Shown: positions 9,209 to 17,065 of the stretch, piece by piece
Position numbering within the stretch: position 1 is the first letter of the stretch
How the letters are laid out: each line of letters opens with the position of its first letter
Origin: Paracoccaceae bacterium
GTDB taxonomy: Bacteria; Pseudomonadota; Alphaproteobacteria; Rhodobacterales; Rhodobacteraceae
Direction: 5' to 3'
Assembly (NCBI GenBank): GCA_024742695.1
Contig: JANSXY010000027.1
Location: 1 to 45,710 of the forward strand
DNA: 45,710 nucleotides
Notes under the pieces: model-generated
The model's input: only the letters and a program-made list of their open reading frames with translations
What the model was told of the DNA's origin: nothing
Databases searched by the model: none
Position numbers and translations under genes: made by a program

Positions 9209-9240
9209 GGCGGCCCGCGTCCGGTGGGACGCGGGCCGCC
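9209..9240 (-). terminator. 14-bp perfect hairpin between binding-protein and permease genes
   Basis: Arms at 9209-9222 and 9227-9240 (GGCGGCCCGCGTCC and its exact complement) enclose a GGTG loop. There is no T-run after it on the minus strand. It lies 11 nt after the binding-protein stop and about 80 nt before the first permease. This is the place where sugar ABC operons often keep an attenuating or mRNA-stabilising stem-loop, which keeps binding protein in excess over permeases. Full termination is unlikely. Confidence 0.65.
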
Positions 9241-9251
9241 GGGGTCGCCGG

Positions 9252-10517
9252 TTACTGGTAGATGCGCTGGCGCGCGGATTCGAGGCGCGCGAGGATGTCG
9301 TCGAGGTTGTCGGGGAAGACCATGAACTCCTGCAGGCCTTCCATCCCGACCGACGCCATCTCGGCCGGCCAGTCGCGGTCGAAGAACTGGGCGATGCCGC
9401 CCTGCGCGTTGCCCGACAGCATCGCGAAGCCCTGCTGGATGAACTCGTCATCCGCGACCGAGGCATTCGCGTTGACCGGAAGCTGGCCCAGCCCCTCGGG
9501 GCCGTTGATCGCGGTCTGCACCTCGGCCGAGGTGACGTATTTCAGGAAGGCGCGGGCCGCGTCGACGTTCTGGGCGCCGGCGGCGACATGGAAGGTGTCG
9601 GTCGGGGCGTCCTCGCCCTGCGGCAGGCCGGGGGTGATGATCGGGAACTGGTAGAAATCCAGCTGGTCGTCGGTCAGCCCGCCGTTGCGCAGCTGGTCGA
9701 CCGCGAAGTTGCCCATCAGGTAGGCGGCGGCCTCGCCGTTGATCATGAACGGCAACGCCTCTTGCCAGCTGTAGGTCTGGTGATCCGCGATGAAGGCGCC
9801 CATGTCGATGAGCTGCCGCCAGTTGGCGAAGGTCTGCCGCACGCGGTCGTCGGTCCAGGCCACTTCGCCGCGGGCGAGTTGCATGTGGAAATCGAAGCCG
9901 TTGGTGCGCATGTTCAGGTAGTCGAACCAGCCGCCGGCGGTCCACAGGAACTTGGTGCCGATCGTGTAGCAGGCGCGGCCCGAGTCCACGATCGCCTGGC
10001 AGTTGGCCAGTTCCTGTTCCCAGGTTTCCGGCTCGCTCAGCCCCAGTTCGTTGAAGATGTCTTCGCGGTAGTACACGCCCCACTGGTAGTAGGTGTAGGG
10101 CACGCCCCAGGCGCGGCCATCCTGAGTCAGCGCGCCGCGCACCGATTCAAGCCCGGCGAAGTCGCCCGCGTCCCACCACTCGGTGATGTCCATGAACAGG
10201 CCGGCATCGACATAGGGCCCCATGCGGTTGGCGGCGTACCAGTTCACCACGTCAGGCGGGTTCGCCGACAGCACGTTGCGGATCTGGGTCTTCCAGGCCT
10301 CGCGGTCGACGATGGTCAGATCGACCGTCAGGTCGGGATGCATCGCATCGAAATCGGCGGCCAGACCCTCCATCACCGCGCGGGGGCCGGGGTTCGACAT
10401 GTCCGAAACGATGCGCAGCGTTCCGCTGAGCGCGCCGTGGGCATCCGCAAACGCGGCGCCCGCCAACATGGTGGATGCGGCCAGCGCCGCGACGCCGGTC
10501 TTGTAAATGGATCGCAT
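9252..10517 (-). CDS. periplasmic sugar-binding protein of ABC transporter
   Basis: A 421-residue family 1 extracellular solute-binding protein. Residues 1-24 form a Sec signal peptide (basic start, hydrophobic core, cleavage near AFADA). The mature part has the usual two-lobe features: early LRIVSDMSNPG, VPYTYYQWGVYY around 120 and C-terminal ARAFLKYVTS. Ligands of this class are oligosaccharides or galactosides; here galactosides are inferred from the linked glycosidases. The start ATG 10517 has a strong GGGAGGA site 6 nt upstream. It is the first gene of the operon and faces the two palindromic operators. Confidence 0.93.
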   Translation of the reverse strand: MRSIYKTGVAALAASTMLAGAAFADAHGALSGTLRIVSDMSNPGPRAVMEGLAADFDAMHPDLTVDLTIVDREAWKTQIRNVLSANPPDVVNWYAANRMGPYVDAGLFMDITEWWDAGDFAGLESVRGALTQDGRAWGVPYTYYQWGVYYREDIFNELGLSEPETWEQELANCQAIVDSGRACYTIGTKFLWTAGGWFDYLNMRTNGFDFHMQLARGEVAWTDDRVRQTFANWRQLIDMGAFIADHQTYSWQEALPFMINGEAAAYLMGNFAVDQLRNGGLTDDQLDFYQFPIITPGLPQGEDAPTDTFHVAAGAQNVDAARAFLKYVTSAEVQTAINGPEGLGQLPVNANASVADDEFIQQGFAMLSGNAQGGIAQFFDRDWPAEMASVGMEGLQEFMVFPDNLDDILARLESARQRIYQ

Positions 10518-10552
10518 GGTGTCCTCCCTGGTGATCCCGTTTACAGGCTACA

Positions 10553-10569
10553 GTTTCATTATTTGAGAC
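10553..10569. promoter_or_regulatory. probable IclR-type operator 1
   Basis: An imperfect 17-bp palindrome of form GTTTC-N7-GAGAC in the 150-bp divergent region between the binding-protein gene and the iclR gene. This is the AT-richest stretch nearby. It begins exactly 20 bp from a second copy of the same pattern. Binding by the adjacent IclR protein is inferred from position and symmetry. Confidence 0.55.
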
Positions 10570-10572
10570 TTT

Positions 10573-10589
10573 GTTTCCTATATTGAAAT
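10573..10589. promoter_or_regulatory. probable IclR-type operator 2
   Basis: A second 17-bp palindrome, GTTTC-N7-GAAAT, in direct tandem with operator 1 and two helical turns away, so two dimers could sit on one face of the DNA. A possible minus-strand promoter (TTTCAA at 10588-10583, 17 bp, CAAATA at 10565-10560) runs across both sites. Bound regulator would therefore block the sugar operon. Confidence 0.55.
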
Positions 10590-10667
10590 CCTACCGCGAG
10601 TCAGCCTAGTCTTGTCAACACCAAACCAGCGGCCGGTTCGCCGGGGGCCGAGGAGGAGCGGGCAGAG

Positions 10668-11456
10668 ATGGACAAGCGCGCAGCCGGGGACGGCACCGTC
10701 GCCAAGGCACTGTCGGTGATGGACGAGGTGGCCGGCTTCGGCCGTCCGGTGCGCTTCGCCGAACTGCTGGATCGCTCGCCCTATCCCAAGGCCACGCTCT
10801 ACCGCTTCGTGCAGGTTCTGACGAGGCAGGGCATGCTGCATTTCGATCCGGACCGGCAGACCTACGCGCCGGGCCTGCGCCTCGTGCGGCTTGCGCATGC
10901 GGCCTGGCAGAGCTCGGCCCTGGCCCCGATCGCGCGTCCGCATGTCGACGCGCTGTCCGAGGCGGTGGGCGAAACGGTGCACCTGGCGCAGCTTGACGGG
11001 GCGCAGGTGCTGTATGTCGACAAGCGCAACGCGCGGCAGCCGATCGAGATGTATTCCGCCGCGGGCAAGATCGGGCCGGCCTACTGCACCGGCGTCGGCA
11101 AGGCGATGCTGGCGTTCCTGCCCGAGGACCAGCTGGCCGAGGCGATCGCGCAGCAAAGCTTTCATCGCTTCACCCCGCGAACCCTGACGACCGAGGCCGC
11201 GCTGCGCGCCGACCTCGCCGACATCCGCGCCCGCGGATTCGCCTGGGACAAGGAAGAACATGAACCCGGCATCATCTGTCTCGCCCACCCGATCCTGACC
11301 CGCGCGGGCCGCGTTCTGGGGGCGATTTCCGTCACCTCCTCGACCGCGCGCGAGACGCTGGAGGGGCTGGAGAAACACCTGCCGCGGATCAGCGCCGCGG
11401 CCGGGGCGATCGCGGCGGAGGCGCAGGACTGGCGCTTCCCCGACGCGGCGGAATGA
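10668..11456 (+). CDS. IclR-family transcriptional regulator of the galactoside locus
   Basis: A 262-residue IclR-family regulator. The N-terminal winged helix-turn-helix spans about residues 8-65 (VAKALSVMDEV, then PKATLYRFVQVL as the recognition region). The C-terminal GAF-like effector domain contains ETVHLAQLDG, YCTGVGKAMLA and the family end motif ILTRAGRVLGAISV. It is divergent from the sugar-binding-protein operon and is followed after 28 nt by the transporter ATPase gene. It therefore probably controls both transcripts, with a galactose-pathway metabolite as effector (inference). AGGAGGAG precedes ATG 10668. Confidence 0.93.
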   Translation: MDKRAAGDGTVAKALSVMDEVAGFGRPVRFAELLDRSPYPKATLYRFVQVLTRQGMLHFDPDRQTYAPGLRLVRLAHAAWQSSALAPIARPHVDALSEAVGETVHLAQLDGAQVLYVDKRNARQPIEMYSAAGKIGPAYCTGVGKAMLAFLPEDQLAEAIAQQSFHRFTPRTLTTEAALRADLADIRARGFAWDKEEHEPGIICLAHPILTRAGRVLGAISVTSSTARETLEGLEKHLPRISAAAGAIAAEAQDWRFPDAAE

Positions 11457-11484
11457 ACGGCGCACGAGGGGGGAACCGACGGCA

Positions 11485-12552
11485 ATGTCAGGGCTGCAAC
11501 TGACCAACGTGATCAAGCGCTACGGCGCGACCCAGGTGATCCACGGCGTGGACCTGACCATCGAGGATGGCGAGTTCTGCGTGTTCGTCGGGCCGTCGGG
11601 CTGCGGGAAATCCACGCTTCTGCGCATGGTCGCCGGGCTGGAGGAAACGACGGAAGGCCGGATCGCCATCGGCGGTCGCGACGTCACGCGCACCGATCCC
11701 GCCGAACGCGGCGTCGCCATGGTGTTCCAGACCTATGCCCTCTACCCGCACATGACGGTCGAGGAGAACATGGGCTTCGGCCTGCGCATGACCGGCCACC
11801 CCAAGGCCGAGATCCGCGCCAAGGTCGCCGAGGCGAGCCGCATCCTGAAACTCGACGACTACCTGGCCCGCAAGCCCAAGGCCCTGTCGGGCGGCCAGCG
11901 CCAGCGCGTGGCGATCGGGCGGGCCATCGTGCGCGGGCCCGAGGTGTTCCTGTTCGACGAGCCGCTGTCGAACCTCGATGCCGAACTGCGTGTCGACATG
12001 CGGATCGAGATCGCGCGGCTGCACAAGGAAATCGGCGCGACGATGATCTACGTCACCCACGACCAGGTCGAGGCGATGACGCTGGCCGACAAGATCGTTG
12101 TCCTGCGCGCCGGCCGGGTCGAACAGGTCGGCTCGCCCATGCAGCTCTACGCCGATCCCGACAACGTCTTCGTCGCCGGCTTCATCGGCTCGCCGTCGAT
12201 GAACTTCCTGGACGCGGTGGCGGAAACCGGCGCCGTCCGCATCCCGATGCTGGGCGACCTGCGCATCGAGGCATCGGTGGCGCTTCCCGCGCCCGGGGCC
12301 GCCGTGCGCGTCGGCCTGCGCCCGCAGCACCTGTCGATCACGCCCGGCGACACCCCGACAGGCGTCGTGCTGGATATCCGCGAACGTCTTGGCGCGGTGT
12401 CCTACGACTATCTTCTCGCGCCGGGGAACCAGAAGATCATTGTCGAAACCCGCGACGGCGCGGACTTGCCCGAGGGCCGCGACGTCACCGTCGCCTTCGA
12501 TCCCGCCGACGCGCTGTTCTTCGATGCCGGGAGCGGCCAGCGCCTGCGCTGA
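11485..12552 (+). CDS. ABC sugar transporter ATPase (MalK/UgpC type)
   Basis: A 355-residue ATPase of the CUT1 sugar importers. Walker A is GPSGCGKST (36-44), the Q-loop is VFQTYALYPHM, the signature is LSGGQ (134-138), Walker B is VFLFDE (154-159), and the H-loop lies in YVTHDQ. A C-terminal TOBE-type regulatory domain (about 240-355) includes VGLRPQHL. It is encoded on the opposite strand from its permeases, directly after iclR. It presumably energises the MalF/MalG-type pair encoded at 7354-9129, since no other sugar permeases are in view. Confidence 0.92.
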   Translation: MSGLQLTNVIKRYGATQVIHGVDLTIEDGEFCVFVGPSGCGKSTLLRMVAGLEETTEGRIAIGGRDVTRTDPAERGVAMVFQTYALYPHMTVEENMGFGLRMTGHPKAEIRAKVAEASRILKLDDYLARKPKALSGGQRQRVAIGRAIVRGPEVFLFDEPLSNLDAELRVDMRIEIARLHKEIGATMIYVTHDQVEAMTLADKIVVLRAGRVEQVGSPMQLYADPDNVFVAGFIGSPSMNFLDAVAETGAVRIPMLGDLRIEASVALPAPGAAVRVGLRPQHLSITPGDTPTGVVLDIRERLGAVSYDYLLAPGNQKIIVETRDGADLPEGRDVTVAFDPADALFFDAGSGQRLR

Positions 12553-12562
12553 CGGGTGGCGG

Positions 12563-12591
12563 GGGCCGCAGACCGGGCCGCAGACCGGGCC
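12563..12591 (+). repeat. 2.4 tandem copies of a 12-bp unit plus small hairpin after the ATPase gene
   Basis: Unit GGGCCGCAGACC occurs at 12563-12574 and 12575-12586, and GGGCC follows. The last part forms a 6-bp hairpin CCGGGC-CGGT-GCCCGG (12585-12600). There is no T-run, so a terminator role is weak. The rest of 12553-12791 shows nothing else recognisable. Confidence 0.5.
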
Positions 12592-12791
12592 GGTGCCCGG
12601 CCAGGATCGTTTGACCCGGCGCGGCCGGATGGGCGGCTTGCCGGGGGCGGACCGGTTGCCACGCGCCACGGCGGATGCCCCGGGGTCGTCCTCTCTGCCG
12701 TCGCACTCGCCACGACCGTCACGCTCCGGCCACGACGCGAGAACGAGACCTGAGCCTGAAGCGATCATGTCGCAGGAAATCGGGATGATAG

Positions 12792-12868
12792 TGGTAGCGG
12801 AGGAGGGACTTGAACCCCCGACACGCGGATTATGATTCCGCTGCTCTAACCAACTGAGCTACTCCGCC
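12792..12868 (-). tRNA. tRNA-Met (CAT), elongator type
   Basis: A 77-nt cloverleaf on the minus strand. The acceptor pairs GGCGGAG with CTCCGCT (first pair G-U), then discriminator A and an encoded CCA (TGG at 12792-12794). The D arm is GCTC/GAGC, the anticodon stem GCGGA/TCCGC with loop ATCATAA (anticodon CAT), and the T arm has loop TTCAAGT. The pairing of position 1 and the lack of three consecutive G-C pairs in the anticodon stem argue against the initiator tRNA. A CAT anticodon modified to read Ile AUA is possible but less likely. A minus-strand promoter (TTGACG, 17 bp, TACCTC at 12887-12882) fits upstream. Confidence 0.93.
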
Positions 12869-12896
12869 CCGAACGATGGCGGAGGTAAGCGAGCCT

Positions 12897-12910
12897 TTGA
12901 CGTGCGTCAA
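12897..12910. promoter_or_regulatory. FNR-like palindrome between tRNA-Met and selD
   Basis: TTGAC-GTGC-GTCAA is a perfect 5-4-5 palindrome matching the FnrL-type pattern also found upstream of ccoG here. It lies 28 nt upstream of tRNA-Met and 187 nt upstream of selD. On the minus strand TTGACG also forms a good -35 for the tRNA promoter, so the symmetry could be coincidental. The rest of 12869-13097 holds no recognisable gene. Confidence 0.45.
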
Positions 12911-13097
12911 GGCCAAATCGCGCCGCGATCGGGCCGCCGTCGCATGCCGCGAGCGGCCCCGGGGCGAGCGCGCGGACGCCTTGTGGGGCCGACGGCGGAT
13001 TGCCCGGTCTCGCCAAGCTCGGGCGAGGGCGGTAGAGGTGACCCCCGGCACGGCCGGCACGGCATGGTTGCGGCGCCGCCGGCAAAGGAGAGACGAC

Positions 13098-15296
13098 ATG
13101 CATGCCCGCCCCCTGCCCCTGACCCGCGACATCGTGCTGATCGGCGGCGGCCACACCCATGCGCTGGTCCTGAGAATGTGGGGAATGCGGCCCCTGCCCG
13201 GCGCGCGGCTGACGCTGATCAACCCGCTGCCGACGGCCGCCTACTCGGGGATGCTGCCGGGCCACGTGGCGGGCTACTACCCGCGCGACGCGTTGCAGAT
13301 CGATCTCGTGCGGCTCGCCCGCCACGCCGGGGCGCGGCTGATCCTTGGCCGGGCCGAGGGGATCGAAACGGCCGCGCGCCGGGTGCATGTGCCGGGCCGT
13401 CCGCCGGTGGGCTATGACATCGCCTCGATCGACATCGGCATCTCGTCGGACATGCCGCGGCTGCCGGGTTTCGCGCTCCATGCCGTGCCGGCCAAGCCGC
13501 TCGATGCCTTCGCGGATGAGTGGGACGGGTTCGTGACCCGCGTGGCCGAGGGCAGGGCGGAGCCCGTCCTCGCGGTGATCGGCGGCGGCGTGGCGGGGGT
13601 GGAACTGGCGCTGGCGGCCGCGCACCGGCTTGGGCCGGGCGGGCGGGTGAGCCTGATCGAGGCCGCCGAAACCCCGCTTTCGGCGGTCGGGCGCGGGGCG
13701 CGCGCGCGGCTTCTGGCCCATCTCGACCGCGCCGGGGTGACGGTGCTGGCGGGGGTGCCGGCGGCGAAGGTCCATGCCGATGCGGTGGAACTGGCCGATG
13801 GCCGCCTCGTGCCCTCGGCCTTCACGCTGGGCGCCGCGGGCACCCGGCCGCAGGGCTGGCTGGCCGATACCGGGCTCGACCTTGTCGAGGGCTTCGTCGC
13901 GGTCCGGCCGACATTGCAGACCGTGACCGATCCGGCGGTGTTCGCCGTGGGCGACATCGCGCATCTGTCGCATGCGCCGCGGCCAAAGGCCGGGGTCTAT
14001 GCCGTGCGTCAGGCACCGGTGCTGCTGCACAATCTCGGTGTCGCGGCCAGCGGGACGGGCACGATGCGCAGCTATCGGCCGCAGCGCGACTATCTGAAAC
14101 TGATCTCGACCGGCGGGCGCGGCGCGGTGGCCGACAAGTGGGGCCTGCCGCTGGATGGCGGCTGGCTGTGGCGCTGGAAGGACCGGATCGACCGCCGCTT
14201 CATGGCGCTGTTCGACGACCTGCCGCAGATGCCCGCCCCGGCCCTGCCGAAGCGGCTGGCCGCGGGGGTGCGGGCCGAACTGGCCGGCGACAAGCCGCTC
14301 TGCGGCGGTTGCGGGGCGAAGATGGGGCCGGGCGACCTGTTGGCGGCGCTGGCCACCCTGCCCGCGCCGCAGCGCGAGGACGTGCTGTCCGGCCCGGGCG
14401 ACGATGCCGCGGTGCTGCGCCACGGCGTCGGCTGGCAGGTGGCGACGACCGACCATCTGCGTGCCTTCACCGAAGACCCGGTGACGATGGCGCGGATCGC
14501 GGCGGTGCATGCAATGGGCGATGTCTGGGCGATGGGCTGCGCGCCGCAAGCGGCGCTGGCGCAGGTGATCCTGCCGCCGATGTCTGCGGCGCTTCAGACC
14601 CGCACGCTGGCCGAGATCATGGCGGCGGCGGCGGAGGTGTTCGGCGCGGCCGGCGTCGATGTCGCGGGCGGCCACACCAGCCTCGGCGCGGAACTGACGC
14701 TGGGCTTCGCGGTCACCGGCCTGTCGGCGCAAGAGCCGATCGGCAAGGGCGGGGCGCGGCCCGGCGACGCGCTGATCCTGACCAAGCCGCTGGGCACCGG
14801 CGTGATCCTCGCCGCCGAGATGGCGCGCGCCGCGCCCGGCGCGGCGGTGGCCGCGGCCCTGGCCTCGATGCAGCTGCCGCAGGGCGCGGCCGCGGCGGCG
14901 CTGGCGGCCAGGGCGCATGCGATGACCGATGTCACCGGCTTCGGGCTGGCGGGTCACCTGCTGGAACTGCTGCAAGCCTCCGGCGTGGCGGCCACGCTCG
15001 ACCTGGCCGCGATCCCGCTTCTGCCCGGCGCGCTCGTGCTGGCCGAGGCCGGACAGGGATCGACCCTTCTGCCGGCCAACCGCGCGGCGGTCGGGCCCTT
15101 CGTCACCGGGCCGGACGATCCGCGCGTCGATCTGCTGCACGATCCGCAGACCGCCGGCGGATTGCTGGCCGCGGTTCCCGCCGATGCCGCCGCCGCGCTG
15201 GTGGCCGAGGTGCGGGCGGCCGGCCTCGCCGCGGCCACGGTGATCGGCCACGTCCATGCCGGGGAGCCGGGGATCGCGCTGGACCGGTCCCGCTAG
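13098..15296 (+). CDS. selD: fused NADH-dehydrogenase-like / selenide, water dikinase
   Basis: A 732-residue fusion. Residues 1-375 form a pyridine-nucleotide-disulfide/NDH-2-like flavoprotein: FAD motif IGGGHTH (15-21), NAD motif IGGGVAG (161-167) and VFAVGDIAHL (281-290). Residues 395-732 form SelD, which makes selenophosphate from selenide and ATP. The SelD active region reads CGGCGAKM; C405 aligns with the catalytic Cys and K408 with the essential Lys. It is a Cys form, not selenocysteine. GPGDDAAV and TDVTGFGLAGHL are typical AIRS-fold segments. ATG 13098 follows AAAGGAG. The fused oxidoreductase probably helps supply or reduce selenium (inference). It is convergent with mnmH, its likely client. 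Confidence 0.93.
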   Translation: MHARPLPLTRDIVLIGGGHTHALVLRMWGMRPLPGARLTLINPLPTAAYSGMLPGHVAGYYPRDALQIDLVRLARHAGARLILGRAEGIETAARRVHVPGRPPVGYDIASIDIGISSDMPRLPGFALHAVPAKPLDAFADEWDGFVTRVAEGRAEPVLAVIGGGVAGVELALAAAHRLGPGGRVSLIEAAETPLSAVGRGARARLLAHLDRAGVTVLAGVPAAKVHADAVELADGRLVPSAFTLGAAGTRPQGWLADTGLDLVEGFVAVRPTLQTVTDPAVFAVGDIAHLSHAPRPKAGVYAVRQAPVLLHNLGVAASGTGTMRSYRPQRDYLKLISTGGRGAVADKWGLPLDGGWLWRWKDRIDRRFMALFDDLPQMPAPALPKRLAAGVRAELAGDKPLCGGCGAKMGPGDLLAALATLPAPQREDVLSGPGDDAAVLRHGVGWQVATTDHLRAFTEDPVTMARIAAVHAMGDVWAMGCAPQAALAQVILPPMSAALQTRTLAEIMAAAAEVFGAAGVDVAGGHTSLGAELTLGFAVTGLSAQEPIGKGGARPGDALILTKPLGTGVILAAEMARAAPGAAVAAALASMQLPQGAAAAALAARAHAMTDVTGFGLAGHLLELLQASGVAATLDLAAIPLLPGALVLAEAGQGSTLLPANRAAVGPFVTGPDDPRVDLLHDPQTAGGLLAAVPADAAAALVAEVRAAGLAAATVIGHVHAGEPGIALDRSR

Positions 15297-16354
15297 GCCC
15301 CCGCCAGCCGCTCCACCGCCGCCGCGACATCGCCGGCCAGCGCCTCGATCGCCGCCGCGTCCAGCCGCTCCGCCATCACGACCTCCTCGCGCAGCGGGTC
15401 CATCCGGGCGCGGTGCCGGGCGTAGCGCGGATCGTAGTGCCGGGCCATCAGGTCTTCGGCCAGTTCGGCGAACCGGCCGGCGCGCGCCAGCGCCTGCCAG
15501 CCGGCGATCACCTCTGCCGCATGCAGCGGGGCGAGCCGGGCGATCACCGCCGACAGACGCGCCGCATCCTCCGTCAGGTCGCCATAGGCCCGCGCCAGGT
15601 AGTCCGCCCGCGCCGCCACCGGCGCCGCGACCCTGACCCTGGGCGCGGCCCGCATCGCGGCCCAGAGCGATTTCGGCACCTCGACACTGCCGATCCGGCT
15701 CGATTCCGCCTCCACCACCACCGGCCGGCCGGGATCGAGCGCGGCCAGGGCGACGGCCAGGCGGCTTTCGAACCATTTCTGCGCCGGCTGCCCGCCCGCC
15801 CGGTGACCGAAAAGCGAGCCGCGGTGGTTGGCCAGCCCCTCGAGGTCGATCACCTGCACCCCGCGGCGGCCAAGCGCGGCCAGAACCTCGGTCTTGGCGG
15901 TGCCGGTATTGCCGTCCAGCACCACGACCGGCGCGGGCACCGGCCTGTCCTGCAACAGCGCGACCACCAGCCGCCGCCAGCTGCGGTAGCCGCCGGCGAG
16001 GGTTTCGGCCCGCCAGCCAACCTGGGACAGGATGATCGCGACGGAGCCGGATCGCTGCCCCCCCCGCCAGCAATAGACAAGCGGCCGCCAGCCACCGGCC
16101 TTGTCGGCCAGTGGCCCGTCGAGATGGCTAGCCACGTTGCGCGCCACCAGCGCCGCGCCGATCCGGCGCGCCTCGAACGGCGAGCGCTGCTTGTAGATCG
16201 TTCCGACCCGGGCGCGTTCGTCGTCCGACAGCGCCGGCAGGTTGATGGCGCCGGGCAGATGATCCTCGGCGTATTCCGCGGGCGAGCGGACGTCGATCAG
16301 CGTGTCGAACGGCAGGCCGGCAAGATCGGCGACGGAAGCGAGGGGCAACGGCAT
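15293..16354 (-). CDS. mnmH: tRNA 2-selenouridine synthase
   Basis: A 353-residue SelU/YbbB homologue that uses selenophosphate to convert 2-thiouridine at wobble position 34 to 2-selenouridine via a geranylated intermediate. The N-terminal rhodanese domain (about 1-130) has DVRSPAEY and active C95 in VYCWRGGQRS. A P-loop domain follows with GNTGTAKT (148-155); the second Gly of the usual GK[ST] is Ala here. The gene is tail-to-tail with selD and the two stops share the palindrome CTAG (15293-15296). This supports a dedicated selenium-to-tRNA module. Confidence 0.92.
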   Translation of the reverse strand: MPLPLASVADLAGLPFDTLIDVRSPAEYAEDHLPGAINLPALSDDERARVGTIYKQRSPFEARRIGAALVARNVASHLDGPLADKAGGWRPLVYCWRGGQRSGSVAIILSQVGWRAETLAGGYRSWRRLVVALLQDRPVPAPVVVLDGNTGTAKTEVLAALGRRGVQVIDLEGLANHRGSLFGHRAGGQPAQKWFESRLAVALAALDPGRPVVVEAESSRIGSVEVPKSLWAAMRAAPRVRVAAPVAARADYLARAYGDLTEDAARLSAVIARLAPLHAAEVIAGWQALARAGRFAELAEDLMARHYDPRYARHRARMDPLREEVVMAERLDAAAIEALAGDVAAAVERLAGA

Positions 16355-16393
16355 GCTGGCCGGTGTAGCGCGCCCGTCGCCTGGCCGGAAGGG

Positions 16394-16978
16394 CTAGTAC
16401 ACCATCACCGGCGCGCCGATCGGCACGCGCGCATAAAGGTCGATGACATGCTCATTGACCATCCGTATGCAGCCGTTCGAAACGGCCCGCCCGATCGATT
16501 GCGGCTCCGTCGTGCCATGGATGCGGATCGCGGTGTCGAAGCCGTTCTGGTAGAGGTAAAGCGCGCGGGCGCCCAGCGGGTTGCCCGGCCCGCCGGGCAT
16601 TCCGTCGGCATAGCGCGCATAGGCCGAGGGGTTGCGCGCGATCATCTCGGGCGTCGGGCGCCAGGGTGGCCATTCCAGCTTGCGGCCCACCACCGTCGCG
16701 CCCCGGAACACCAGTTCCGCCCGACCCACCGCAACGCCGTAGCGGATCGCCCGGCGCGGCGCCGCGATGAAATAGAGCAGAAAGCTGTCGGACAGCACAT
16801 GCACGCTGCCCGGTTCGAACTCCGGTTTCACCCGGACGTAGCGCGGCATCAACTCGTCGGCGATTCGAGGCCCGCCGATATCGAGATACTCGGGTTCCTG
16901 CGCCGCCTCGGCCCGGTCGCCCATCAGGGTCGCCAGACCGGCCGCCGCGATGCCGCCCAGAACCTGCCGTCGTTCCAT
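16394..16978 (-). CDS. L,D-transpeptidase (YkuD domain)
   Basis: A 194-residue exported L,D-transpeptidase with a probable Tat or Sec signal (MERRQVLGG, then hydrophobic Ala/Gly up to about 25). The catalytic motif is H154 in RIHGTT followed by SNGCIRM with nucleophile C170, as in YkuD enzymes. These crosslink peptidoglycan at 3-3 bonds or attach proteins to it in the periplasm. It is a single-domain protein without LysM or peptidoglycan-binding repeats. No partner genes are nearby. Confidence 0.9.
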   Translation of the reverse strand: MERRQVLGGIAAAGLATLMGDRAEAAQEPEYLDIGGPRIADELMPRYVRVKPEFEPGSVHVLSDSFLLYFIAAPRRAIRYGVAVGRAELVFRGATVVGRKLEWPPWRPTPEMIARNPSAYARYADGMPGGPGNPLGARALYLYQNGFDTAIRIHGTTEPQSIGRAVSNGCIRMVNEHVIDLYARVPIGAPVMVY

Positions 16979-17065
16979 CCGTGCCTCCTATCCCATTGGT
17001 CAGGCTAGCAAGGCGGATCGAAGCCGGGCAAGCCCGGGCGGTACGCTAGGCCGAAGGTCTCACGA

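Noticed and set aside
12563-12591. Tandem 12-bp repeats as a CRISPR or variable-number locus
   Set aside because: Only 2.4 adjacent copies without spacers; most likely simple slippage.
12607-12625. TTGACCCGGCG after the sugar ATPase gene as an FNR box
   Set aside because: Only one half-site is present, and there is no gene start nearby.
13520-17008. Plus-strand open frame of 1162 codons across selD, mnmH and the transpeptidase gene
   Set aside because: Out of frame with selD and antisense to mnmH; low-complexity Arg/Gly/Ala product.
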